Below are positions 1-8,190 of a stretch of 64,000 nt of DNA, piece by piece. Position 1 is the first letter of the stretch, and every line of letters begins with the position of its first letter. The stretch is from Ga0077530 sp046293075. GTDB lineage: Bacteria > Pseudomonadota > Alphaproteobacteria > Rhizobiales > Hyphomicrobiaceae. Under the pieces are notes generated by a model, which worked only from the letters and a program-made list of their open reading frames with translations, ran no database searches and had not been told where the DNA came from. The stretch spans positions 1 through 64,000 of the forward strand of contig JBKBPL010000006.1 of NCBI GenBank assembly GCA_046293075.1. The letters run 5' to 3'. Both the position numbers and the translations under genes were made by a program.

Positions 1-1298
1 AGGCGCTGTGGCTGAAGACGGGACGCGACCTCTACCTGCAGGTCTTCAACTACTGGCTCAAGATCTTCGCCGTCGTCTTCGGCATGGGCGTCGTCTCCGG
101 CATCGTCATGAGCTACCAGTTCGGCACCAACTGGAGCGTCTTCTCCGACAAGACAGGGCCGGTGCTCGGCCCCCTGATGGGCTACGAGGTGCTCTCGGCA
201 TTCTTCCTGGAAGCGGGCTTCCTCGGCGTCATGCTGTTCGGGTTGAAGCGCGTCGGACCGCGGCTGCACTTCGTTGCGACGCTGATGGTCGCCATCGGCA
301 CGCTGATGTCCGCCTTCTGGATTCTCTCGGTCAATAGCTGGATGCAGACGCCCGCCGGCTACACCATCAGCGATAAGGGCCAGTTCGTTCCGACCGACTG
401 GTGGGCGGCGATCTTCAACCCGTCCTTTCCCTACCGCCTCGTGCACATGGTGCTCGCCGCTTACCTGACGACGGCCTTTGTCGTCGGTGCGGTCGCGGCC
501 CACCATCTGCTGCGGGACCGAGCGAACGCCGCCGCCCGCCTCATGTTCTCGATGGCCATGTGGATGGCCGTCGTGGTCACACCCCTCCAGATCCTCGCCG
601 GCGACGCCCATGGCTTGAACACGCTCGAGCATCAACCGATGAAGATCGCCGTCATGGAAGGCCACTACGAGACGAAGAGTGGCGCGCCGCTGATCCTCTT
701 CGGCTGGCCCGACCATGCCAACGAGAAGGTCCACGCAGCCATCGAGGTCCCGAAGCTCGGCAGCTATATTCTGACGCACGATTGGAACGGAACGGTCAAA
801 GGGCTCAAGGAATGGCCGAAGTCGGACTGGCCCAACGGTCCGCTGGTCTTCTGGAGCTTCCGCATCATGGTCGGCATCGGCTTCGCCATGCTGGGAATCG
901 GCCTCTGGAGTCTCTACGCCCGCCTTCGCGGCGGCCTTGCCGAAGCGCGCTGGCTGCAGATGGCCGCCATCGTGATGGGGCCGTCGGGCTTCGTCGCCGT
1001 TCTCGCCGGATGGATTACGACCGAGGTGGGCCGCCAGCCTTATACCGTCTACGGTGTCCTGCGCACCGCCGAGAGCATCTCGCCGATCGATGCCGCTGCC
1101 GTCGGCGCCTCGCTTCTCGCCTTCGTGATCGTCTACTTCGCGGTGTTCGGTGCCGGCACGTACTATCTCCTGCGCCAGATGGCGATCACGCCCCATGCGG
1201 GTGATGATCACCTCGACCCGCGCACCCCTATGCATGCTGCAGGCATCATGCCGGGGCCGCCCCGCACACTTGCCGATGCCGCAAGGGGAGGCCGTTGA
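1..1298 (+). CDS. cydA: Cytochrome bd ubiquinol oxidase subunit I, CIO type (5' end outside window)
   Basis: Catalytic subunit of a quinol oxidase that reduces O2 to water in the inner membrane. The reading frame is open from base 3, with no start visible; about 431 residues remain and roughly 30-40 residues, including the first haem-ligand region, are missing. Visible family landmarks are the LVH segment (haem b558 histidine), the GLKE quinol-loop motif, FRIMV (methionine ligand) and EVGRQP. The Q-loop is short, which is the mark of the cyanide-insensitive (CioA) subgroup rather than the E. coli CydA long-loop type. The stop overlaps the region just before cydB, so the two genes form an operon. 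Family assignment is firm; the CIO label rests on loop length only. Confidence 0.95.
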   Translation, partial: ALWLKTGRDLYLQVFNYWLKIFAVVFGMGVVSGIVMSYQFGTNWSVFSDKTGPVLGPLMGYEVLSAFFLEAGFLGVMLFGLKRVGPRLHFVATLMVAIGTLMSAFWILSVNSWMQTPAGYTISDKGQFVPTDWWAAIFNPSFPYRLVHMVLAAYLTTAFVVGAVAAHHLLRDRANAAARLMFSMAMWMAVVVTPLQILAGDAHGLNTLEHQPMKIAVMEGHYETKSGAPLILFGWPDHANEKVHAAIEVPKLGSYILTHDWNGTVKGLKEWPKSDWPNGPLVFWSFRIMVGIGFAMLGIGLWSLYARLRGGLAEARWLQMAAIVMGPSGFVAVLAGWITTEVGRQPYTVYGVLRTAESISPIDAAAVGASLLAFVIVYFAVFGAGTYYLLRQMAITPHAGDDHLDPRTPMHAAGIMPGPPRTLADAARGGR

Positions 1299-1300
1299 CC

Positions 1301-2305
1301 ATGGTCTTCGATCTTCCCCTCATCTGGGCGCTGCTGATCGCTTTCGCCATTCTCGCCTATGTCGTCCTCGACGGCTTCGATCTTGGCGTCGGCATCCTCT
1401 TCCCGTTTCTGGACGGAACGCGCAATCGCGACACCGCGATGAACTCGGTTGCGCCGGTCTGGGACGGCAATGAGACCTGGCTCGTTCTCGGCGGCGGCGG
1501 ATTGTTCGCCGTCTTTCCGCTCGCCTACGCCATCATCCTGCCGGCGCTCTATCCACTCATCATCGCCATGCTGCTCGGTCTTGTGCTGCGCGGCGTTGCG
1601 TTCGAGTTCCGCTGGAAAACCGAACAAAGGAAGCATCTCTGGGATTGGGCCTTTGCGGGCGGCTCATTCGTCGCGGCCCTGGCGCAGGGCATCATGCTTG
1701 GCGCCCTGATCCAGGGCATCAAAGTCGATGGCCGCGCCTATGCCGGCGGCTGGTTCGACTGGCTCTCGCCTTTCAGCGTGCTCACCGGCCTCTCGCTCAT
1801 CATTGGCTACGCGTTGCTCGGCGCCACCTGGCTGATCTGGAAGACGGATGATTACGTGCAGAGCCGCGCCTATGGCTTCGCCTGGGTGCTCACGCTCGCG
1901 TTGCTCGTGTGCATCGGGGCCGTCAGTCTTTGGACCCCGTTCCTCAATCCGCAGTTCCTGGCGCGTTGGTTTGCCTGGCCCGCCATCCTTTACACCGCGC
2001 CCGTACCGCTGCTGACACTGTTCATCGCCGCCAGGCTGGTCATCGCCGTCCACGATCGCCGGGAGGTCGCGCCCTTCGTCGCCACGCTCGGTCTGTTCGC
2101 ACTGTGCTATATTGGTCTCGGCATCAGCGTCTATCCCTTCATCGTGCCGCCGAGCATCACGATCTGGGACGCGGCAGGACCAGATACCAGCCTGCGCTTC
2201 TTGTTGATCGGCTCGGCCGTGCTGCTGCCCATCATTCTCGCGTATACCGCCTACGCGTATTGGGTCTTCCGCGGCAAGGTCGACACCGAGGGAGGCTATC
2301 ATTGA
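1301..2305 (+). CDS. cydB: Cytochrome bd ubiquinol oxidase subunit II
   Basis: Second core subunit of the bd oxidase, about 334 residues, almost entirely membrane helices. The N-terminus carries the family signature LDGFDLGVG, followed by WDGNETWLV near residue 50. I chose ATG 1301 because GGAGG at 1287-1291 sits 9 bases upstream; an in-frame TTG at 1295 overlapping the cydA stop would have only a 3-base spacer. The gene directly follows cydA and is followed, with stop/start overlap, by a tiny membrane-protein gene. No truncation or frameshift is seen. Confidence 0.95.
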   Translation: MVFDLPLIWALLIAFAILAYVVLDGFDLGVGILFPFLDGTRNRDTAMNSVAPVWDGNETWLVLGGGGLFAVFPLAYAIILPALYPLIIAMLLGLVLRGVAFEFRWKTEQRKHLWDWAFAGGSFVAALAQGIMLGALIQGIKVDGRAYAGGWFDWLSPFSVLTGLSLIIGYALLGATWLIWKTDDYVQSRAYGFAWVLTLALLVCIGAVSLWTPFLNPQFLARWFAWPAILYTAPVPLLTLFIAARLVIAVHDRREVAPFVATLGLFALCYIGLGISVYPFIVPPSITIWDAAGPDTSLRFLLIGSAVLLPIILAYTAYAYWVFRGKVDTEGGYH

Positions 2306-2424
2306 AGCGCGATCATGAAACGACTCCGCTTGGTAAGCGCCTCGTATGGTTCGCCCTGCTCTGGGCGGGCGGTGTGCTCGCCGTCACTCTTGTCGGGCTT
2401 ATGATCAAGCTGGCGCTGAAATGA
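2302..2424 (+). CDS. Small bd-oxidase-associated membrane protein (DUF2474/CydX-like)
   Basis: A 40-residue frame beginning at TTG 2302, overlapping the cydB stop by four bases. GGAGG in the cydB 3' end lies 7-8 bases upstream of the TTG, so translational coupling is likely. The product has a short charged N-terminus (KRDHETTPLGKRL) and one hydrophobic helix ending in a lysine-rich tail. Tiny single-helix proteins directly after cydB (CydX, or DUF2474 in CIO-type operons) are known to stabilise the bd oxidase. The position and shape fit that role; the exact family is my inference. Confidence 0.7.
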   Translation: MKRDHETTPLGKRLVWFALLWAGGVLAVTLVGLMIKLALK

Positions 2425-2673
2425 GGGTGCCGTGATCCTTTTGGAAGGCCGCGCGTGGCTCCACCGCAGCCCTCTCGTCATCGCACGCTCCTGATGCTCG
2501 GGCGCCACGGTGCCGTTGGTCAGCGAGACGATCACTTATCCGAGCGGACGATCTGTCCGACCAAGCGCCGCCACGCCACCGCGATAACACCGCTCCGCGC
2601 GCTGCGCGCTTTGGCTTCCGTTCCGCCTCGATTGTGCGGGCGATGTCCGGATGCGGCCCTGCCGATGGCATGA
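2425..2673. other. Intergenic stretch between cyd operon and fnr
   Basis: About 250 bases between the end of the plus-strand cyd operon and the stop of the minus-strand fnr gene. A short open frame exists on the plus strand, but its composition (rich in Arg, Pro, His) looks like random high-GC reading. I see no convincing terminator with a T-run, tRNA or repeat here. Confidence 0.4.
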
Positions 2674-3393
2674 CTATTGTGGATCACCCTGCCCGGCCCG
2701 CAGCCGCAGTGCATCTGGATCCGTGATGATGAGACCGCGGCGGGGGCGGATCGCAATGATGCCGGAGCGCGCCAGTCGCTGAATCATTCGCCCGACCGTC
2801 TCCAACGTCAGACCGAGGAAGTCGGCCATCTCGGTGCGCGAAAGGGGAAGCTCGATATATGCGCCTTCAAGGTCGGCCGCCGTCCCACAGTTGCTTTCGC
2901 GCATGCGTTCGGCGCAGAGGAGAACGAGGCTCGCCACGCGTTCCTCTGCCGTCTTTCGACCGAGGACCAGCATCCACTCGCGCGCCTGCTCGAGGCTTCG
3001 CGCGATGTGCTCGATCAGCAGCTCCTGGAGACGCCCGTGCCTGCGCAACAGACTATCGAAGTGCGAGCGCGTGAAACAACAGAGTTCAACGTTCGTTGCC
3101 GCTTCGACCAGGATGGGGCCCCGGATCGCAAAAGGCCGCCCGACAAACTCCGGAGCGAACTGCAGGCCGACGATCTGCGTTCGGCCATCGGCCAGCGATC
3201 TCGATAGACGGACAACGCCCGACACGATATTTGCGACCAGAGGCGGCTGCTGATCATGATCGAAGAGCCGCCCACCGACCGGGATCCTGCGACGGTGCGC
3301 GATCCGGTTGACCTCCGCAAGCATCTCAGGCGGCAACGCCCGACACAGCGCGACGTTGCGGATTGCGCACGTCTTGCACTTGTTGCGCGGCAT
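2674..3393 (-). CDS. Crp/Fnr-family oxygen-responsive transcription regulator (FnrL-like)
   Basis: Predicted oxygen sensor and transcription factor, 239 residues from ATG 3393; GGAGGGGGA precedes this ATG, whereas an upstream in-frame start at 3504 would add an unfamily-like tail. The N-terminus has C6-x2-C9-x7-C17, and a further cysteine pair occurs at 105-106 in the cyclic-nucleotide-like fold. Four such cysteines ligate [4Fe-4S] in Fnr proteins. The C-terminal helix-turn-helix (about 185-207) reads SRTEMADFLGLTLETVGR. E. coli Fnr has E-x-x-S-R at the recognition helix; here it is E198-x-x-G-R202, so the serine is replaced by glycine as in Crp. The gene is divergent from ctaD with a perfect Fnr box between them. 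It probably controls the neighbouring oxidases. Confidence 0.9.
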   Translation of the reverse strand: MPRNKCKTCAIRNVALCRALPPEMLAEVNRIAHRRRIPVGGRLFDHDQQPPLVANIVSGVVRLSRSLADGRTQIVGLQFAPEFVGRPFAIRGPILVEAATNVELCCFTRSHFDSLLRRHGRLQELLIEHIARSLEQAREWMLVLGRKTAEERVASLVLLCAERMRESNCGTAADLEGAYIELPLSRTEMADFLGLTLETVGRMIQRLARSGIIAIRPRRGLIITDPDALRLRAGQGDPQ

Positions 3394-3536
3394 CCACCGT
3401 TCCCCCTCCCGCGCACCGATCGCAGTGGGACTGGTGTCGCACTGTGTACGTGACTCTTTTCTCGCGCGCCGCATCATGTGCCGAGATTTCCCGCCTGGCA
3501 GCACCCTCAGGCAGACACAATTCGTCGCAAGTGCAT

Positions 3537-3550
3537 TTGATCTAGATCAA
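3537..3550. promoter_or_regulatory. Perfect Fnr/FixK box (anaerobox)
   Basis: TTGATCTAGATCAA is an exact TTGAT-N4-ATCAA palindrome in the divergent region between the Fnr-type regulator and ctaD. Its centre is about 93 bases before the ctaD ATG and 150 bases before the fnr ATG. With a class II arrangement (box near -41.5) the ctaD transcript would start near 3585. It could activate or repress ctaD, autoregulate fnr, or both. Confidence 0.85.
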
Positions 3551-3636
3551 GCGCGGGGGCCGCCTTTGCCGCAGCCTGCCGGACGCCGCGCCGCACAAGC
3601 GGGAAGCGCGCGGCGTGCCGAGGGGAGGACGCGGAC

Positions 3637-5283
3637 ATGACGAGTGCTGCAGCAGGCCACGCGGCCGATCATCCACATGGCTGGCGGCGCTGGCTGTTCT
3701 CGACCAATCACAAAGACATCGGCACGATGTACCTGATCTTCGCCATGGTCGGCGGGATCGTCGGCGGGGCGTTGTCGATCGGCATCCGGCTCGAGTTGCA
3801 GGAGCCAGGGATGCAGTATTTCGCCAACCCACACATGTTTAACGTGTTCACGACCGGCCATGGGCTGATCATGGTCTTCTTCATGATCATGCCGTCGCTG
3901 TTCGGTGGCTTCGGCAACTATTTCGCGCCGCTCATGATCGGGGCGCCGGACATGGCTTTCCCGCGCATGAACAACATTTCGTTCTGGCTGCTGCCGTCGG
4001 CCTTCGTGCTGCTGCTTCTGTCACTGTTCGTCGAGGGCGCCGGACCGTGCGTCATCAGCGCGGATGCAGCGACCAGGGACCTCTCCGGATGCGGCGCAGG
4101 TATTGGCTGGACGGCCTACGCGCCGCTTGCGACGTCGGGACACCCGGGGCCGGCCGTCGACTTCGCCATCCTCTCACTTCACTTGGCGGGCGCGTCGTCG
4201 ATCCTGAGCTCGATCAATTTCATAACGACCATCTTCAACATGCGCGCACCCGGCATGACGCTGCACAAGATGCCGCTGTTCGTGTGGTCGATCCTCGTGA
4301 CGGCGTTCCTGCTGCTGCTCTCGCTGCCCGTTCTGGCCGGCGCGATCACCATGCTGCTCACCGATCGCAATTTCGGCACGGCCTTCTTCTCGGCCGCGGG
4401 CGGTGGCGATCCGCTTCTCTACCAGCACCTCTTCTGGTTCTTCGGACACCCCGAAGTCTACATCATCATCCTGCCCGGGTTCGGCCTTGTAAGCCATGTC
4501 ATCGCGACGTTCGCGCGCAAGCCCATCTTTGGCTATCTCGGGATGGCCTATGCCATGGTCGCGATCGGCGTCGTCGGCTTCATCGTCTGGGCGCACCACA
4601 TGTACACGGCCGGGATCTCGGTCAACGTACAGGCCTACTTCGTCTTCGCGACGATGGTGATTGCGGTGCCGACGGGCATCAAGATCTTCTCCTGGATTGC
4701 GACCATGTGGGGCGGCTCGATCCGCTTCACGACGCCGATGCTGTTCGCGCTTGGGTTCGTCTTCCTGTTCACGATCGGCGGCGTCACCGGCGTCATGCTG
4801 TCCAATGCCGGCGTCGACCGGGCGCTGCATGACACCTATTATGTCGTTGCCCACTTCCACTATACGATGTCGCTTGGCGCGCTCTTCACGCTGTTCGCGG
4901 GCTGGTACTACTGGTTCCCGAAAATGAGCGGCTACATGTACTCGGAGACGCTCGGAAAGCTTCACTTCTGGCTGACCTTCATCGGCGTCAACCTGACGTT
5001 CTTCCCGCAGCATTTCCTCGGCCTTGCCGGCATGCCGCGACGCTACGCGGACTATCCGGATGCATTTGCCGGGTGGAACAGCATCTCGTCCTACGGGTCG
5101 TACATCTCGGCCGTCGGCACGCTCGTCTTCTTCGTCAGCATAGCTGCCGCTTTCTCGGGCAAGCGCAAGGCCGAGGCAAACCCGTGGGGAGAAGGCGCCA
5201 CGACGCTCGAGTGGACCCTCTCGTCGCCACCGCCGTTCCATTCCTACGAGACGCTGCCCCGGATCAAGGACGATGCACACTGA
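3637..5283 (+). CDS. ctaD: aa3-type cytochrome c oxidase subunit I
   Basis: Haem-copper oxidase catalytic subunit, 548 residues, 12 membrane helices. Start ATG 3637 has GGGGAGG 8 bases upstream. Diagnostic motifs are GAPDMAFPRMNN (D-channel entrance), GHPEVY (gating glutamate and cross-linked tyrosine, type A1), TGIKIFSWIATMWGG (K-channel lysine) and HDTYYVVAHFHY (haem ligands). It is intact, but no subunit II, III or assembly gene (ctaC, ctaE, ctaG) is adjacent. A stand-alone ctaD is known from Rhodobacter and Paracoccus, so the partners should be elsewhere. It overlaps the following DUF2244 gene by 11 bases and is preceded by a perfect Fnr box. Confidence 0.97.
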   Translation: MTSAAAGHAADHPHGWRRWLFSTNHKDIGTMYLIFAMVGGIVGGALSIGIRLELQEPGMQYFANPHMFNVFTTGHGLIMVFFMIMPSLFGGFGNYFAPLMIGAPDMAFPRMNNISFWLLPSAFVLLLLSLFVEGAGPCVISADAATRDLSGCGAGIGWTAYAPLATSGHPGPAVDFAILSLHLAGASSILSSINFITTIFNMRAPGMTLHKMPLFVWSILVTAFLLLLSLPVLAGAITMLLTDRNFGTAFFSAAGGGDPLLYQHLFWFFGHPEVYIIILPGFGLVSHVIATFARKPIFGYLGMAYAMVAIGVVGFIVWAHHMYTAGISVNVQAYFVFATMVIAVPTGIKIFSWIATMWGGSIRFTTPMLFALGFVFLFTIGGVTGVMLSNAGVDRALHDTYYVVAHFHYTMSLGALFTLFAGWYYWFPKMSGYMYSETLGKLHFWLTFIGVNLTFFPQHFLGLAGMPRRYADYPDAFAGWNSISSYGSYISAVGTLVFFVSIAAAFSGKRKAEANPWGEGATTLEWTLSSPPPFHSYETLPRIKDDAH

Positions 5284-5839
5284 GCATCAGATTGCCACGG
5301 CGGCCGATGATGCTGCTCTGGCGATGCGGCGCTTTGAGATCTGGCCGCATCGTTCGCTTGGACGAGCCGGCATCATCGGCCTGCTCGGCGCCGTCGCCGT
5401 GGGCTTGGCGCTCGTGGCGCTCTGCAGCCCGGCGCGCATGGTCTGGCCGATCGGCGGCGGATGCCTGCTGACATTCGCCGTCGTGTTGATCGCACTGATG
5501 AGCAACATGCGGGCGGCTGAGACACGTGAGATCGTCGAGATCGACCCGAGGGATGTGCATGTCCATCGCATCAGCGCGGATGGTCGTCACAGCGTCGCGC
5601 ATTTCACCACACATTGGGTGCGCGTCGTCGTCAGCCACGATCGCGAGGTGGCCAGCCGGCTCACGCTCGTCGAAAGCGGCCGGCGCGTGTCGGTCGGCAG
5701 CTTCCTGTCACCGGCAGAGCGGGAAGATCTCGCGCGCGCCCTTCGCGCGGCCCTGGTTGACGCGAAGGGCCAGCCACTCAGCGCGCCGACGGCATCGGCA
5801 CCGCCGCAGATGAGCGGCGGTCGCGAGCCTGCTCGGTAG
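5273..5839 (+). CDS. DUF2244 family membrane protein
   Basis: A 188-residue protein starting inside the last codons of ctaD (11-base overlap), so it is almost certainly co-translated. It has the family start FEIWPHRSLGRAG, two adjacent hydrophobic helices (about residues 32-52 and 58-76), and a soluble C-terminal part rich in beta-strand-like segments (WVRVVV, SRLTLVESGRRVSVGSFLSP). DUF2244 proteins are commonly encoded beside cytochrome oxidase genes in Alphaproteobacteria, but their biochemical role is not established. The coupling to ctaD suggests a part in oxidase assembly or stability. Confidence 0.8.
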   Translation: MHTEHQIATAADDAALAMRRFEIWPHRSLGRAGIIGLLGAVAVGLALVALCSPARMVWPIGGGCLLTFAVVLIALMSNMRAAETREIVEIDPRDVHVHRISADGRHSVAHFTTHWVRVVVSHDREVASRLTLVESGRRVSVGSFLSPAEREDLARALRAALVDAKGQPLSAPTASAPPQMSGGREPAR

Positions 5840-5989
5840 TGGAACGCCGGAAGTCCGTCCGCTGACAGACACTCGCATGCTCACCCTGTTCGAGCGATAG
5901 ACTGGCCTTCCGGTCTGCCGCTGGCAGAAGTGCGCCACGACGTCCGCAGTGCGCTCCGCCTCAATCGCGCGCAGCTTCGCGAGATCCGC

Positions 5990-6760
5990 CTATGTGCGCG
6001 CTTTGCCGACATCGCTCAGCATCTTCGCCAAGTCCATCGGCATGGGGAACACGATCGTCGAACTCTTTTCGCCGGCGATGTTGAGCAGCGTTCCGAGGTA
6101 TCGTAGCTGCATGGCCTCGGGGCATCTGGCAAGGATCTCGCCGGCCTGCGTGAGCCGCTCTGCAGCCTGAAGCTCACCCTCGGCATCTATGACCTTGGCA
6201 CGCCGCAAGCGCTCCGCTTCGGCCTGCTTGGCGATGGCGCGCACCATCGTCTCGTTGAGATCGACATGCTTGAGCTCGACGTTGGACACCTTGATGCCCC
6301 ATGCATCGGTCTGCGCGTCCAGAATCTCGCGGAGGTCCCTGTTGAGCTTCTCCCTTTCCGCAAGCATTTCATCAAGCTCGTGCTGACCGACGACGGAGCG
6401 GAGCGTCGTCTGGGCCAGCTCGCTGGTGGCCAGATTGTAGTCCTCAACCTGCAGGATCGCCTTCTCCGGATCCATGACCCGATAATAGATGACCGCATTC
6501 ACCTTCACTGACACGTTGTCGCGCGAGATCACATCCTGCGGCAGAACATCGAGAACGCGCGTTCGCAGATCGACGCGGACCATCTGCTGGACGACGGGGA
6601 TCAGGATCACGAGGCCAGGCCCCTTGACCTTCCAGAATCGCCCGAGCGTGAAGACGACGCCGCGCTCATACTCTCTCAGAATGCGAATCGCGCTTGCCAG
6701 GAGCGCGATCACCACAATGACCGGCAGGCTGAAGATGGGAATGGTCGGAAACTCGAACAT
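5990..6760 (-). CDS. Slipin/stomatin-like SPFH-domain membrane protein
   Basis: A 256-residue stomatin-type protein. It has an N-terminal hydrophobic hairpin (about residues 5-25) and then the SPFH/Band 7 domain (REYERGVVFTLGRF, VDLRTRVLD, DNVSVKVNAVIYYRV). A charged helical region follows (AIAKQAEAERLRRAKVIDAEGE). Start ATG 6760 is chosen because AAAGGA precedes it; the in-frame TTG at 6781 lies inside the nfeD stop region. It is the last gene of a phasin-nfeD-slipin operon. Slipins pair with NfeD proteases: in archaea the NfeD partner cleaves the stomatin C-terminus. It probably builds a membrane microdomain scaffold and is the partner of the upstream protease. Confidence 0.92.
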   Translation of the reverse strand: MFEFPTIPIFSLPVIVVIALLASAIRILREYERGVVFTLGRFWKVKGPGLVILIPVVQQMVRVDLRTRVLDVLPQDVISRDNVSVKVNAVIYYRVMDPEKAILQVEDYNLATSELAQTTLRSVVGQHELDEMLAEREKLNRDLREILDAQTDAWGIKVSNVELKHVDLNETMVRAIAKQAEAERLRRAKVIDAEGELQAAERLTQAGEILARCPEAMQLRYLGTLLNIAGEKSSTIVFPMPMDLAKMLSDVGKART

Positions 6761-6777
6761 GATGGTTCCTTTCCCGC

Positions 6778-8190
6778 TCAAAGGGGCGCAATGGTGAGGG
6801 TCATGCCCTCCCGCCCGGCGACACGCACACGCTGGCCGGGCTGCAAGGACACGGCCCCCCGCGCGCTCCAGACTTCACCATGCACGCGAACGGCCCCTTG
6901 CCCACCTTGCCAGGCAACGACCTGGCCCTCGAGGCCGATCATTTCCTCCGCGCCGGTCATGGCGGGCCGATAGCGCGCCCGGATGGCGAACCCCAGAACA
7001 ACGCTGAGCAGAAGCACGCTGGTCAGGGCCGCGCCGAACACAACCGGCCAGGCCAGGCTCAGGTCGATGTCGGATGCGGCAGGGTCAAACAGAAAGAGCG
7101 CGCCAACCACAAAGGCCACGAGACCGCCTATGCCAAGGATGCCCAAGCCGGGCGCAAAGGCCTCTGCCACCATGAGCGCCACGCCGAGGAGCAGGAGCGC
7201 GAGGCCGGCGTAGCTCACGGGCAGGAGGGACAAGGCGACAAGCCCAAGCATCAGCGAGATCCCACCGATGACGCCAGGGACGAGCGCCCCGGGACTCCAG
7301 AACTCGAAGAGCAGGCCGTAGACCCCGATCATGAGCAGGATCAGCGCAATGTTGGGATCGGCAATTGCGCCGAGGAATCGCGTGCGCCAGTCAGGCTCGA
7401 AGTCCACCACAGCACGCCCTTGCGTGCTGATGCGGCGGTCGACTCCGGCGATCGACACGGTCCGGCCGTCGATCTTTGCAAGAAGGTCGCGCACGTCGTT
7501 GGCGAGGATGTCGACCACCCGCTCGCGCGCTGCGTCCTCCGCCGTGAGCGTGGCGGCCTCACGCACCGCCTTCTCAGCCCAGTCGATGTTCCGGCCGCGA
7601 AGCTGTGCAAGGCTCTGCAGATACGCAATGGCATCGTTGAGAACCTTGCGATCGGTGGCCGGCTCCTGCGCATCTTTCTCCGACTTCGGCGCCCCGGGTC
7701 TCGTGGGCTCACGAGGCGTCAGAGGGGTGGTTATGGCGACGGGCGTTGCCGCGCCGAGGTGGGTTCCCGGCGCCATCGCAGCAATGTGCGCTGCGTACGT
7801 GATGTAGGTTCCGGCACTCGCCGCTCTTGCGCCGCTCGGGAAGATGTAGATGGCAACTGGTACAGCGGACGCCAGGATGCACTGAATGACATCGCGCGTT
7901 GCGTTCAGGAGCCCGCCAGGTGTGTCCAGTTTCACGACGACGAGTTCAACGCCCTGCTTGCGCCCCTCGTCGAGCGCCCTGCACAGGTGCATGCTCGTTG
8001 CGACGCCGATCGGCCCTTTGACCTCAAGGGTGAAGATCGGACCAGACTGCGTTGCGTGGATGGCGGATACGCTCATAAGAAGCCAAGCCCCGATCGCCAG
8101 CAGCGCACACGCCAGTCGATAGCCCCTGCTTCGCCCCGCCCGCGCCGTGGCCCCGATCACGATGCGCTGATGGATTGGACTGGCAGTCAC
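6778..8190 (-). CDS. NfeD1b-type membrane-bound ClpP-class serine protease
   Basis: A 470-residue long-form NfeD. An N-terminal hydrophobic segment is followed by the ClpP-like protease domain, with LDTPGG near residue 89, a catalytic Ser-Lys dyad that I place at S125 (ARAASAGTY) and K182 (ATDRKVLNDA), four or five membrane helices (about 275-400) and a C-terminal OB-fold NfeD domain (about 405-470). Serine and lysine spacing resembles the archaeal 1510-N protease. Translation starts at GTG 8190, overlapping the phasin stop in a GTGA arrangement. The proline-rich insert before the lysine is common in this family. It likely cleaves hydrophobic membrane substrates together with the downstream slipin. 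Confidence 0.92.
   Translation of the reverse strand: MTASPIHQRIVIGATARAGRSRGYRLACALLAIGAWLLMSVSAIHATQSGPIFTLEVKGPIGVATSMHLCRALDEGRKQGVELVVVKLDTPGGLLNATRDVIQCILASAVPVAIYIFPSGARAASAGTYITYAAHIAAMAPGTHLGAATPVAITTPLTPREPTRPGAPKSEKDAQEPATDRKVLNDAIAYLQSLAQLRGRNIDWAEKAVREAATLTAEDAARERVVDILANDVRDLLAKIDGRTVSIAGVDRRISTQGRAVVDFEPDWRTRFLGAIADPNIALILLMIGVYGLLFEFWSPGALVPGVIGGISLMLGLVALSLLPVSYAGLALLLLGVALMVAEAFAPGLGILGIGGLVAFVVGALFLFDPAASDIDLSLAWPVVFGAALTSVLLLSVVLGFAIRARYRPAMTGAEEMIGLEGQVVAWQGGQGAVRVHGEVWSARGAVSLQPGQRVRVAGREGMTLTIAPL

Noticed and set aside
2455..2673. Plus-strand open frame after the cyd operon
   Set aside because: Composition dominated by Arg, Pro and His without any fold or ribosome site; typical spurious high-GC frame.
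5927..5941. Fifteen bases identical to repeat copy 1 (GAAGTGCGCCACGAC)
   Set aside because: The match stops after 15 bases and the following sequence does not align convincingly with either repeat copy; it may be a decayed remnant or chance in GC-rich DNA.
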